DNA of 64,000 nucleotides from JBCCGG01 sp039029395 (GTDB lineage: Bacteria; Pseudomonadota; Alphaproteobacteria; Kiloniellales; JAKSDN01): assembly GCA_039029395.1 (NCBI GenBank), contig JBCCGG010000030.1, forward strand, positions 18,063 to 82,062. The letters are read 5' to 3'. The position numbers and the translations under genes were made by a program. The notes under the pieces are model-generated. The model was given only the letters and a program-made list of their open reading frames with translations. It searched no databases and was not told the DNA's origin. Positions 29,091 to 37,751 of the stretch are shown piece by piece; the first letter of the stretch is position 1; each line of letters starts with the position of its first letter.

Positions 29091-30398
29091 CTAGATCAGC
29101 CGCAATCCCTTCGTGAAAGCCTCGGTTCCACCTGTCGCCATTCGGACTCCGGCCAGCCTTTCGGTCTCGACATCCGGTGTTGCGGGTTGGAGCTGTGGCG
29201 ATATCACCTTGACCACCGCCACCTGTTCTTCGTGCCTGCTTAGGTCCACCTCGTAGAGCTCGATCCCCACTTGACCGAGTCTTTCCTGGAGGCCTTCGAG
29301 GGACTCTTGTCGGGGGCTGTGATTGTCGTAGTGCAGCGGGTTCGTTTTGGCCTCGGGCCAAAACAGCGGCTGCCGCCTGCCGTCGATAGCCGCTACTTGC
29401 GCAGCCTCTTCGCGCTCCCGGACCGAGAGTGCGCCTTCGCCAGCCTGCTCTCGCTTTGCGCGTCGGATGTGATGACTGAGCTCCATCTGGCACATCTCCC
29501 TATAGGCGGCCCGTGCGGCTGCCCCATAGCTGTGGCGTGCCGCCGTGCCGCAAGCGTAATCTCGGCCTTCCGGCCCGAAGGAGACGGCGGCCACCGCTGG
29601 AACCGAAAGGTCGCTCGTGATGTCCAGCAGCACCTCGCAGCGACCGGTCTTTCCGCGCCGCGCTCGGTTCCGAAATCGATCGAACTTCGCTTGGCCGCTG
29701 GCATCGAACCGAAGATGCCGGGCCTGGCGACCGCCGTACCACCAGAGGGCCGCGGCGTCTCGCTCGATGAGTTCGAAAAGACCATGACGGGCCGCCTCGC
29801 TTCGAGATTTCCCGGCGCCGCAGCCTTCGCTCCGCGGGACCAGAGGCTCACCGCCGCCGGGCACCGCCTCACGGCCGAAGCAAAGCGCTGCGGGGATCGA
29901 TGCGGACCCGCTGGCGCCCACGCAAAGTCCTTCAATAGTCAAAACGTCTCTCGAAGCGTTGTGCAGGCGTGCGGCCAGACCGTTGCAGGAGTCGGTTCGT
30001 GTGCTTGACAAGACGGCTGGCGGAGTCTTCCGGGCGCAGAAGATTGCCCGCAGCTCGGAGATTTCGCCGCAGGCCGCGCTTAAGGCATCCGATGGGTTCA
30101 GGTCCACGCCGGTCACGCACAAATCGGTTTCGGACACCTTCTCAATCAACTCGGCCCCGATGAAGCTGAGTCCAGGTGCATCCGGAGGCGCGAGGATGAA
30201 CAGCCGGCGGAGGTGGTGAAGCATATCGAGACACCAGTCAAGCCCTGCCGTGCCGCGTGCGCTGTCTGTCTGGATGGTAAGGAGATTTGCCAAGAACTGG
30301 AGCTTTTCGTCGGGCGTACCTGGCGGTGCTGGGCCGCCAGGCAGCACGACCCGCTCGAGTACAGCCATCACATCGTCGCGGGAATAGTCTCGGATCAC
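29091..30398 (-). CDS. YcaO-domain protein (peptide backbone-modifying ATPase)
   Basis: YcaO enzymes use ATP to activate peptide amides, giving azolines, thioamides or amidines. The 435 aa protein shows the domain's ATP/Mg marks: GVDLNPSDALSAACGE (97-112), EGCGAGKSRSEAARHGLFELIERDA (191-215) with E209 and E212, and AAYREMCQMEL (about 298-306). The first ~80 residues are extra and may bind a partner or leader. The C-terminus does not end in PxPxP, the motif of azoline-forming members. No E1-like leader-binding or TfuA gene is nearby. The start is GTG with a weak site. It lies 48 bp after the methyltransferase and upstream of the SARP gene. Confidence 0.85.
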   Translation of the reverse strand: MIRDYSRDDVMAVLERVVLPGGPAPPGTPDEKLQFLANLLTIQTDSARGTAGLDWCLDMLHHLRRLFILAPPDAPGLSFIGAELIEKVSETDLCVTGVDLNPSDALSAACGEISELRAIFCARKTPPAVLSSTRTDSCNGLAARLHNASRDVLTIEGLCVGASGSASIPAALCFGREAVPGGGEPLVPRSEGCGAGKSRSEAARHGLFELIERDAAALWWYGGRQARHLRFDASGQAKFDRFRNRARRGKTGRCEVLLDITSDLSVPAVAAVSFGPEGRDYACGTAARHSYGAAARAAYREMCQMELSHHIRRAKREQAGEGALSVREREEAAQVAAIDGRRQPLFWPEAKTNPLHYDNHSPRQESLEGLQERLGQVGIELYEVDLSRHEEQVAVVKVISPQLQPATPDVETERLAGVRMATGGTEAFTKGLRLI

Positions 30399-30446
30399 AT
30401 CCTTGGTCCCCGGTTCGTGGTTCTTCCGCTCGCCCCGATCATGGCG

Positions 30447-31982
30447 TCAATGGGAACGAAGGATGCCGGCCGCGGCGAGGAACGGCGCCCAAGTGGTCTG
30501 GACCTGGCTGATCGCCCGCTCAATCCTTTCGCGTAGAGCCGCCATCTCATCCGGGCCCTTCGGCTTCTCCCCGCCGTGTGCCCGGACCAAAAGCCGCTCC
30601 AAAGTCCGCTCCTCCCACCGGGCGCGAGACGATTGACCTTCGGCCGCGGCGATGACCTGAACGATGGTCGGTGGCACGGGTACCACGCCGCCTACATTGG
30701 GTGCCGGAAAGAACTGCGGCATGTCCGCCAGGACCCGGTCGTTCGCGATGTCCTCGGACAGCTTGCTTGAAAAAGACAGCACAGCGGTGTCATTCAAGGG
30801 GCGGACCTCAAGCGAGCTTCGGTAGCGGGTCATGGTGAGCGCGCACATGGCGTCGCGCAGAACCGCAGCGGCGTGCGCTGGCATGCTGCCATCCAATGGG
30901 GCTTGGCGGCGAATCTCTCCCCAGCGCTTAGGCGCCGAGAGGCAACGTTTCATCAGCGCACTCGTTGGGTCTCCCTTGGCCGCGACCTGTTGCATGGTTC
31001 GCGTTGCGGCTGGCCAGACCGTACCGAACAGCTCCTCGTCATGGATCAGCGGCGGGCGGCCGATGGCCATTGGCCCCTGGCGCGAAAAGACGTCGACACG
31101 GAAAGGATGGGCGTTGCCGAAGACGGTCAGATCCTCAAGCAGGACGGGATCGTCGATCTCCTCGAAATGGTCAGCGATCCAAGAGGGTTTGCCCGATAGG
31201 AGATAGGCGCTGTCGCCCGAAAAGTGAAAGCCGACGGCGGCCATGTCCGAGGCAACCTCTCCGAAGCTGGCCGGATACCAGCTTTCATTGAGGAACTCAT
31301 GGACGATGTAGTTGAAATTTACCGGCTGCCAATCGGCCAACAAGGCGCGGGCCAGGGGATGCTGTTCGAAATAGGGGGCAGAACCCCTACTCATGCGGTG
31401 CAAGGCGTCGATCGCGGCGCGGCGGCGGCGGTTCAAGTCACCCGGAAAGCCGTCGATCAGGCGTCGCATGAGATCGCGCACCGGCACGGTTTGACCATAG
31501 CCCGCCTGGGTGTTGTAGGAAACGAGCGCGAGTCCGTCTGGCTTGACCGACCGCGCAAGCAGAGCGAAGAGGTCGCCGCGCACCCTGGCGGAGACCCAGG
31601 AGTAGATGCCGTAGGCCGTGGCGAAGTCTAAGTCCTCGATCGCCTGGGCCGCTGGGCTCGAAAAGGCACCGGCGATGAACTGGACGTTCGCGAGACCGCA
31701 GCGCTTGGCCCGCGCGCGGGCCTCCTCGATACGTGCCTCGTTGATGTCTATGCCGAAGAACTGGCTGTCAGGATAGGCCGCCGCCAGCACCAGAAGGGTG
31801 ATACCGGTGCCGCACCCTAAATCGGCGTAGCGAAAGGGTTGCTCCAAATCGGGCGCCGGCACCCCGGCCGCGCGTGCCGCCATAGCGACTTGGACCGGCG
31901 TTGAACGTGAGTTGAAACAGGGCACATAGGGGATATCCAGGATGTAGCCGTCCGCATCCCGAGGCGCCAGGTTGGTGCTCAT
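30447..31982 (-). CDS. SAM-dependent methyltransferase with C-terminal regulatory-type domain
   Basis: 511 aa. Motif I, RYADLGCGTGITLL, and the acidic FGIDIN define a class I Rossmann methyltransferase in the N-terminal 200 residues. The long C-terminal half resembles the predicted methyltransferase regulatory domain family (PF10119-like). The ATG with AGGAG directly upstream and GGAGGG 12 nt away is chosen; the frame stays open a further 27 codons but that extension is basic low-complexity. A near-consensus promoter and a hairpin lie upstream. As first gene of the YcaO-SARP operon it probably methylates the peptide product, which is inference. Confidence 0.8.
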   Translation of the reverse strand: MSTNLAPRDADGYILDIPYVPCFNSRSTPVQVAMAARAAGVPAPDLEQPFRYADLGCGTGITLLVLAAAYPDSQFFGIDINEARIEEARARAKRCGLANVQFIAGAFSSPAAQAIEDLDFATAYGIYSWVSARVRGDLFALLARSVKPDGLALVSYNTQAGYGQTVPVRDLMRRLIDGFPGDLNRRRRAAIDALHRMSRGSAPYFEQHPLARALLADWQPVNFNYIVHEFLNESWYPASFGEVASDMAAVGFHFSGDSAYLLSGKPSWIADHFEEIDDPVLLEDLTVFGNAHPFRVDVFSRQGPMAIGRPPLIHDEELFGTVWPAATRTMQQVAAKGDPTSALMKRCLSAPKRWGEIRRQAPLDGSMPAHAAAVLRDAMCALTMTRYRSSLEVRPLNDTAVLSFSSKLSEDIANDRVLADMPQFFPAPNVGGVVPVPPTIVQVIAAAEGQSSRARWEERTLERLLVRAHGGEKPKGPDEMAALRERIERAISQVQTTWAPFLAAAGILRSH

Positions 31983-32090
31983 GCTCCTAAAGCACCCTCC
32001 ACCCGCTTTACGGGCCAGTCGCCGACGCCAAAGCCAATCATTTGATCGCAGCTCCCCGCCCAAGGTGCGACGGCCTCATCGATTGCATTT

Positions 32091-32114
32091 GTCCACCCGG
32101 CCCCATCGGTGGAC
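32091..32114. repeat. Inverted repeat in the methyltransferase operon leader
   Basis: GTCCACC (32091-32097) and GGTGGAC (32108-32114) form a perfect 7-bp stem with a 10-nt loop, located between the predicted transcription start and the methyltransferase ATG. It could be an mRNA leader hairpin or a protein-binding site. Confidence 0.45.
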
Positions 32115-32141
32115 TGCAACGAAAGATAAGCCATAGAGAAG

Positions 32142-32171
32142 ATTATCACATTGGATGGGACCGATAGTCAA
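32142..32171 (-). promoter_or_regulatory. Strong sigma70 promoter of the methyltransferase-YcaO-SARP operon
   Basis: On the minus strand TTGACT (32171-32166) and GATAAT (32147-32142) are separated by 18 bp, and the -10 is preceded by an extended-10 TG one base before the hexamer. Each hexamer matches consensus at five of six positions. The leader to the methyltransferase ATG is about 150 nt. This is one of the clearest vegetative promoters in the window. Confidence 0.65.
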
Positions 32172-32321
32172 AAGTTCGCCTCCTTCATCTGCACGTGTAG
32201 ATTTTACTTTCGTCAGGATTAACCGGTGCCGCTAGCGCCCTGTCCGGTCCGACGCAATCCCCTTGCCGCGGCGCCCTTTCGCACCGCACAGTGACGGCCG
32301 GTTCACACTTCGGTCGGTGCC

Positions 32322-33713
32322 ATGGATGACCTGCTTTTCGAATCTGCCTGTTCGATGATTCAGGCCCTGAGGACACGCTCGGTTTCGAGCGTGGAGCTGG
32401 TCGAGGCGCACCTTGCCCGCATTGAAGCGGTCAACCCCAGAATCAACGCGGTCGTCCAGCTGGCGTCCGCGCGTGCGCTGCGCGAAGCTCGGGCAGCCGA
32501 TGAAGCTTTCGCCCGCGGCCAGGATCTTGGGCCGCTGCAAGGCTTGCCGATCACCATCAAGGACTCCCTGGACACGGCGGGGGTCGTGACCACCTGGGGT
32601 ACGACCGGCCGCCGGACATTCGTCCCCGAGGCGGACGCCCCGGTGGTCGCGCGCCTCCGCAAGGCTGGCGCGATCGTGCTGGGAAAATCCAACACCTCCG
32701 AGCTGACGCTGGGCGGCGAGATGGACAACGCCATCTACGGCCCGACCCACAATCCCCACGATACCACACTCTCGCCGGCTGGCAGCAGCGGCGGCGCGGC
32801 CGCGATCGTCGCGGCCGGTGGGGCGGCTTTCGATATCGGCAGCGACACCGGCGGCAGCATCCGCGAACCGGCCCATGTCTGCGGCATCGCCGGCCTCAAG
32901 CCGACCGCCGGCCGCACGCCACGCACCGGCCACGCCGTGCCGCCCGGCCTGGGCGCGGTTGATGGTTTGACCGTGCTGGGGCCCTTGGCCCGCCGGGTCG
33001 AGGATCTCGCGCTCGTTCTGCCGGTCATTTGCGGGCCCGATTGGCACGATCCTGCGGTCGTTCCCATGGCCCTCGGCGATCCGGCGGCGGTTCGGCTCGA
33101 GGGTCTCAGAATAGCTGCCTACAGCGACGGCGGGCTGGCGCCCCCCAAGCCTGAGATCGCCGCGTTGCTACGACGGGCCGCCGACGCCCTGGCCGGGCGC
33201 GGCGCCGTCGTCGAGGAGGCTGCGCCCGCGGTGTTGCCGCAGGCTGCCGAACTCTACCCGAGGCTTCATCTGGCCAATGGACGCAATTGGTTGCGCCGGC
33301 AGCTGGCCCAAGCCGGGACGGCCACGCCCGGGCCTCATGTCGCCCGCCTTCTGGCGCGGGAAGCGGTGCACGAAGCGCCTTCCTTGGCCCAGGTCTCTGC
33401 CCAACTGGAGAGCTTTCGTTCAAAAATGCTGGGCTTCTTGCAAAGCTACGACGGGATTCTCTGTCCAGCGGGGTGCAAACCCGCCGTGCCTCACGGCATT
33501 TCCCGGCTCGACGGTATGGATCGGGTCTGGGGCCACCTCTACGCCTACAATTTGACCGGCTGGCCGGCTGCGGTGGTGCCGGCGGGCGTCAGCGAGTCCG
33601 GCTTGCCGATGGGCGTTCAGCTGGTCGCCCGCCCCTGGCGGGAAGATGTCGCGCTGGCCCTGGCCGGCGCAATCGAGCAGGACTTGGCGGCCCACCGGCG
33701 ACCGACGCTTTAG
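32322..33713 (+). CDS. Amidase signature family protein
   Basis: A 463 aa amidase with the Ser-cisSer-Lys triad visible: the lysine in ITIKDSLD, the cis-Ser in PAGSSGGAAA and the nucleophile Ser in DTGGSIREPA. Length and motif order are normal for the AS family (amidases, AtzF-like, GatA-like). It is not GatA by context, since gatB and gatC are absent. The substrate amide cannot be named. Transcription is divergent from the YcaO operon and probably independent of it. Confidence 0.88.
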   Translation: MDDLLFESACSMIQALRTRSVSSVELVEAHLARIEAVNPRINAVVQLASARALREARAADEAFARGQDLGPLQGLPITIKDSLDTAGVVTTWGTTGRRTFVPEADAPVVARLRKAGAIVLGKSNTSELTLGGEMDNAIYGPTHNPHDTTLSPAGSSGGAAAIVAAGGAAFDIGSDTGGSIREPAHVCGIAGLKPTAGRTPRTGHAVPPGLGAVDGLTVLGPLARRVEDLALVLPVICGPDWHDPAVVPMALGDPAAVRLEGLRIAAYSDGGLAPPKPEIAALLRRAADALAGRGAVVEEAAPAVLPQAAELYPRLHLANGRNWLRRQLAQAGTATPGPHVARLLAREAVHEAPSLAQVSAQLESFRSKMLGFLQSYDGILCPAGCKPAVPHGISRLDGMDRVWGHLYAYNLTGWPAAVVPAGVSESGLPMGVQLVARPWREDVALALAGAIEQDLAAHRRPTL

Positions 33714-33790
33714 CCCGCTGTCGCGCCCAGGCGGATTGTATCCGCGGCGCCCAAGCCTATCTAAAACTCGGACCTTAAGAGAGGGAGATC

Positions 33791-34516
33791 ATGGATCCTC
33801 AGGGCATTCTTGAGCAGTTTCTCGGACCAGACACGCGCCGCCGCGCCGGCGGCGCGGTCGCAAGCGCTTCCGACAAGCTGGCGAACAGCGGATTGGGCGG
33901 TGTCGCCGGCGGCCTGGCGGCTGGCGGCTTGCTGGGCATCTTGCTCGGCAACAAGAAGGCGCGCAAGACCGTCGGCAAGGTTGCGGGCGGCGTGGTCGGC
34001 TACGGCGGCGCCGCCGCGCTCGGCGCCTTGGCTTACCGCGCCTATCAGAACTGGCAAGCCGGGCAGCAGCCGGCGCAGCAGCCCGCGGCCGGAGGTCAAG
34101 CGGCCGAGCCGCCGCCAGCCGGATCCAAGTTCCTGCCCGAGACCGCACCGGCCCGCGACGGCAAACCCTTCGAGCTAGCCCTGGTCATGGCCATGATCGC
34201 CGCCGCGAACGCCGATGGCCACATTGGCCCGGAGGAGCAACGGTTCATCTTCGATCGGGTGGGCGAGCTGCCGCTCGGCGCCGAGGACAAGGCCTTCGTG
34301 TTCGACGCCTTAGGCCGTCCGCCGAGCTTGCAGGACATCGCCGACATGGCCGACGGGCCGGAGCAGGCGGCCGAGCTCTACCTCGTCTCGCGCCTGGCCA
34401 TCGACCCGGACCAAGCGAGCGAACAGGTCTACCTGGAGGCCTTGGCCAGCCGCCTGTCCCTGCCGACGGAACTGGTCGCGCAACTGGAGACACAGGCAGC
34501 GGAGGTCCGCGGCTGA
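33791..34516 (+). CDS. DUF533/TerB-like protein
   Basis: 241 aa. The N-terminal half has a Gly/Ala-rich hydrophobic segment (GVAGGLAAGGLLGILLG and KVAGGVVGYGGAAALGALA) that probably inserts in or lies on the membrane. A Pro/Gln/Ala linker then leads to an alpha-helical TerB-like domain (MIAAANADGHIGPEEQRFIF). This is the YebE/DUF533 layout. GGGAG precedes the ATG. The function is unknown; TerB-like folds occur in stress-response proteins. Confidence 0.85.
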   Translation: MDPQGILEQFLGPDTRRRAGGAVASASDKLANSGLGGVAGGLAAGGLLGILLGNKKARKTVGKVAGGVVGYGGAAALGALAYRAYQNWQAGQQPAQQPAAGGQAAEPPPAGSKFLPETAPARDGKPFELALVMAMIAAANADGHIGPEEQRFIFDRVGELPLGAEDKAFVFDALGRPPSLQDIADMADGPEQAAELYLVSRLAIDPDQASEQVYLEALASRLSLPTELVAQLETQAAEVRG

Positions 34517-34572
34517 GCGTTGCGTCGGCCGCGATCTGGACAGGCCGGGGAGTCCTATGTCATTGAAGGCAC

Positions 34573-35574
34573 ATGAAAGCGAGCTCGCCCCATAGACTGT
34601 CCGTTGCGCCGATGATGGATTGGACGGATCGTCACTGCCGGTACTTTTTGCGGCTCATCTCCAGGCGCGCTCTGTTGTACAGCGAGATGATTCCTGCCGG
34701 CGCGATCGTCTACGGCGACCGGGCGCGATACTTGGCGTTCGACCCGGCCGAGCAGCCGCTTGCCCTGCAAGTGGGCGGGGCCGATGAGGACGAGCTGGCG
34801 CGCGCCGCGGAGGCGGCGGCCGCCGCAGGCTACCGCGAGCTTAACCTCAACGTGGGCTGCCCCAGCAACCGGGTTCAGAAGGCCCGTTTCGGCGCTTGCC
34901 TGATGGCCGAGCCGGCATTGGTCGGGCAGTTGGTCGCCACCATGGCCCGGGCCTCCGGTTTGCCAGTCACGGTCAAATGCCGCATCGGCATCGACCAGCA
35001 GGACCACTACGACGACCTCAAGGGCTTTGTAGAGACGGTCGCCGAGGCGGGCTGCCGCAGCTTCGCGGTGCACGCCCGCAAGGCTTGGCTCAAGGGCCTC
35101 AGCCCGAAGCAGAACCGCGAGCTGCCGCCCTTGCGCTACGACCGGGTCTATCGCCTCAAGGCGGATTTTCCGGCTCTTGAGATCTTGGTCAACGGCGGCA
35201 TCCAAAGCCTCGACGAGGCCCTGGACCATTTGGGCGAGGTGGACGGCGTGATGATCGGCCGGGCCGCCTATCACAATCCCTATTTGCTGGCCGAGGCGGA
35301 CCGGCGCATCTTCGGCGACGGCCGCCCGGCGCCGAGCCGCGGCGAGATCGTTGCTGGGCTCCTGCCCTATGCCGCCCGCGAGGTTGCGCGCGGCGTGCCG
35401 GTCAAGTCGATCACCCGGCATATCCTGGGCCTGTTCAACGGCTTGCCGGGCGCCCGCCAGTGGCGCCGCCACCTAAGCGAAGAGGCCCACCGCCCGGGTG
35501 CCGGGCCGGCGGTCATCGAGGCAGCCTACGAGAAGGTCGCCGAAGTACTGGAGCGGCGCGGCGAAGCGGCCTAG
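34573..35574 (+). CDS. dusA: tRNA-dihydrouridine synthase A
   Basis: A flavin-dependent reductase that converts U20/U20a of tRNA to dihydrouridine. The 333 aa protein shows the DusA subgroup marks: SVAPMMDWTDRHCRYFLRL at the N-terminus, LNLNVGCPSNRVQKARFGACLM with the catalytic Cys, VKCRIGID, and FAVHARKAWLKGLSPKQNRE. The length is standard. A phytanoyl-CoA dioxygenase family gene follows 67 bp later. Confidence 0.96.
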   Translation: MKASSPHRLSVAPMMDWTDRHCRYFLRLISRRALLYSEMIPAGAIVYGDRARYLAFDPAEQPLALQVGGADEDELARAAEAAAAAGYRELNLNVGCPSNRVQKARFGACLMAEPALVGQLVATMARASGLPVTVKCRIGIDQQDHYDDLKGFVETVAEAGCRSFAVHARKAWLKGLSPKQNRELPPLRYDRVYRLKADFPALEILVNGGIQSLDEALDHLGEVDGVMIGRAAYHNPYLLAEADRRIFGDGRPAPSRGEIVAGLLPYAAREVARGVPVKSITRHILGLFNGLPGARQWRRHLSEEAHRPGAGPAVIEAAYEKVAEVLERRGEAA

Positions 35575-35641
35575 CGCGGGGGACTTGCATCGCCTCGGCG
35601 GCGGGATCAAACTTGTCCGGCACCCCGGAAGGAGGCCGCCC

Positions 35642-36442
35642 ATGCGCCTGACCGACGAGGAAGTAAAGCGCTTCCATGACGAGGGCTATCTCTTCCTGCC
35701 CGAGCGCTTTTCGGCCGACGAAGCCGCGGTCTTAAAGGAGGAGGCGGCGCGGCTCTACCAGCTCGAGCGCGAGGAGATCTGGTGCGAAGACAACGGCGCG
35801 CCGCGTACCGCTTTCGCGGCCCATACCTACAGCGAACCCTACCGCCGCCTGGGCGCCCACCCGCGTCTGATCGAGCCGGTCATGCAGCTGCTCGACGGCC
35901 AGGTCTACATGCATCAGTTCAAGGTCAACGCCAAGGCCGCCTTCGACGGCGCGGTCTGGCAGTGGCATCAGGATTATGGCACCTGGGCGCGCGACGACCT
36001 CATGCCCGCGCCCCGGGCCATGAACATCGCGGTCTTCCTGGAGGAGGTCAGCGCGGTCAACGGCCCCCTCATGCTGATCCCGCGCAGCCACCGGGATGGG
36101 GTGCTTGAGGCCGGCCACGACCTGGAGACGACCAGCTATCCCTTGTGGACTCTGGACCGTGCCACCGTGACGCGGCTCGCCGAAAATGGCGGCGTGGTCG
36201 CGCCGACCGGACCGGCCGGTTCGGTGCTGATGTTCCACTGCAATCTGGTGCACGCCAGCCCGCCCAACATCTCGCCCCTCGGCCGGACCATCGTCTATTT
36301 GAGTCTCTGCGAGGTGGAAAACCACATTCGCCGCTTCAAGCGCGCCGACTGGATCGCGCACCGGGACTTTACCCCAATCGTGCCGCTGGCCGACGACTGC
36401 CTGAGGGCGCTGTCCGTAGAGGGCGCCGCAGTGGCGGGGTAA
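35642..36442 (+). CDS. Phytanoyl-CoA dioxygenase family protein
   Basis: A 266 aa Fe(II)/2-oxoglutarate oxygenase. The metal triad is H109 and D111 in WHQDYGTW and H204 in VHASPPN, and R215 binds 2-oxoglutarate. The WHQDYGTWARDDLMP segment is close to but not the same as the ectoine hydroxylase signature, and no ectoine genes are present, so EctD is not claimed. AAGGAGG sits before the chosen ATG; the frame is open a further 48 codons upstream but overlaps dusA. A stem-loop after the stop may end transcription. Confidence 0.88.
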   Translation: MRLTDEEVKRFHDEGYLFLPERFSADEAAVLKEEAARLYQLEREEIWCEDNGAPRTAFAAHTYSEPYRRLGAHPRLIEPVMQLLDGQVYMHQFKVNAKAAFDGAVWQWHQDYGTWARDDLMPAPRAMNIAVFLEEVSAVNGPLMLIPRSHRDGVLEAGHDLETTSYPLWTLDRATVTRLAENGGVVAPTGPAGSVLMFHCNLVHASPPNISPLGRTIVYLSLCEVENHIRRFKRADWIAHRDFTPIVPLADDCLRALSVEGAAVAG

Positions 36443-36466
36443 TCCCTGCCGCCCGAATACTAGCAC

Positions 36467-36487
36467 CCGGCACGGCCATCGTGCCGG
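36467..36487 (+). terminator. Candidate stem-loop terminator after the PhyH-family gene
   Basis: CCGGCACG (36467-36474) and CGTGCCGG (36480-36487) make a perfect 8-bp GC stem with a 5-nt loop, 25 nt after the stop. The following sequence is only mildly T-rich, so intrinsic termination is uncertain. Confidence 0.4.
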
Positions 36488-36613
36488 CGCCCGTCAGTCC
36501 TTGCTTTCGATCCCCAGATTATCCTTTAATGGTCTAGGCCGAATTTCTCGCGGCTGTTGCCAGTTTTCCATCTCGCTTTTCTCGCGAGCCATTCTTGTAT
36601 GAGGAGCGTTCAA

Positions 36614-37657
36614 ATGGCTATCAGACTGCCCGAGACGATCGGCACCGAAGGCAACGATGTCTTCAATACCTTTGAAGATCACATCTTCTTCGGCCTGGAG
36701 GGCGACGACACCTTCCTCGGCAATTTCGGAGAGGATTTCCAGATCATGGTCGGCGGCAGCGGCGCCGATACCTACGTGGCAAACAACAACTCAATCATCA
36801 CCGTGCTGGAGAACGGCAACTCCGTCGGCGATACGGTGGTCGCCACGGGCATTGGCCTGACCCTGGATAGCTCCCTGGCCGGCACCATCGACGGCCGCCA
36901 CCTGGTCGCCGGCGACACCGTGAGCGGGCAGGTGGTTTTTGTGCTCGATTTCCTCGACCCCGAGAACCGCATCGAGACCGTCGAGATCTTCGAAGGCGTT
37001 TTCGGTTTCGACGATGTAGTCAACGGGATTTTCAACGCGCCAGGGTTCCAAGGCGACATCGCCTGGGAAGACCTCGGCCAGTTCGACCTGCAAGCTTTTG
37101 AAACTGGAGAGATCAACGAAACGATCGCGTTTTATGACGCGCGCGCGGCCGCATTGGAAACGATCGGTGACTCGGGCATGGGTACCGGCGATCTGGTCGA
37201 TATCTTCCGCTTCTTCAACACCGGAGCCGGCGGCCATTTCTTCACCGCAGATTTGGGCGAGCGCGACGTGGTCTTGGCCGAGCTGCCGACCTTCAACTTC
37301 GAGGGCGCCGGCTTCTTCGCCTTCGACGCGGCGGCCACGGTCGCCGAGGCCGATCCGGTCTTCCGCTTCTTCAACACCCAGGCGGGCGGCCACTTCTTCA
37401 CCAACAGCGAAGCCGAGCGGGACTTCGTGCTCGACAACCTGGACAACTTCATCTTCGAGGGCACCGGCTTCCAGGCCTACGACCAGCAGATCGGCGCCTC
37501 CAAACCGGTCTTCCGCTTCTTCAACAACGATGCCGGCGGCCACTTCTTCACGATCAACGAAGCCGAGCGGGACTTCGTGATCGATAATCTGCCACAGTTC
37601 ACCTTCGAGGGAATCGGCTTCTACGCCTTCGACGACGCCATGGCGATGACCGGCTAG
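36614..37657 (+). CDS. Probable secreted protein with RTX-like N-terminus and three DUF5648-type repeats
   Basis: 347 aa, no classical signal peptide, strongly acidic and almost free of Cys. The N-terminal third (GTEGNDVF, LEGDDTFLG, GGSGADTY) resembles degenerate Ca-binding RTX nonapeptides. From about residue 198 there are three ~40-residue units starting FRFFN.xAGGHFFT and ending F.FEG.GF.A, spaced about 50 residues, which match the DUF5648 repeat type. AGGAG is 8 nt before the ATG. Type I secretion is the likely exit route, but no transporter is adjacent. Function is unknown; such repeats are often in surface or adhesion proteins. Confidence 0.75.
   Translation: MAIRLPETIGTEGNDVFNTFEDHIFFGLEGDDTFLGNFGEDFQIMVGGSGADTYVANNNSIITVLENGNSVGDTVVATGIGLTLDSSLAGTIDGRHLVAGDTVSGQVVFVLDFLDPENRIETVEIFEGVFGFDDVVNGIFNAPGFQGDIAWEDLGQFDLQAFETGEINETIAFYDARAAALETIGDSGMGTGDLVDIFRFFNTGAGGHFFTADLGERDVVLAELPTFNFEGAGFFAFDAAATVAEADPVFRFFNTQAGGHFFTNSEAERDFVLDNLDNFIFEGTGFQAYDQQIGASKPVFRFFNNDAGGHFFTINEAERDFVIDNLPQFTFEGIGFYAFDDAMAMTG
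37205..37633 (+). repeat. Three tandem coding repeats in the RTX-like protein
   Basis: Units at about 37205-37327, 37361-37483 and 37511-37633 each encode a ~40-aa DUF5648-type module. The second and third are nearly the same at DNA level (GCCGAGCGGGACTTCGTG recurs), so they look like a recent duplication, and the first is more diverged. Confidence 0.7.
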
Positions 37658-37751
37658 CCTCCGAAACGGGAGGAGATCGCTTCAGACTGTTGTCTGAGTA
37701 TTTGCGACAGAAATTTTCGAGCGAGAGTCAAAATGGGGGAGGGCCATTTGG

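Larger units (their letters stand above)
31983..32321. other. Intergenic region between the methyltransferase operon and amidase
   Basis: About 340 bp without a gene. It holds the minus-strand promoter and the leader inverted repeat described separately. The plus-strand amidase promoter presumably lies between 32172 and 32321 but shows no convincing hexamers. Confidence 0.5.

Noticed and set aside
35642..36442. Ectoine hydroxylase (EctD)
   Set aside because: WHQDYGTW resembles but does not equal the EctD signature, and no ectABC genes are present.
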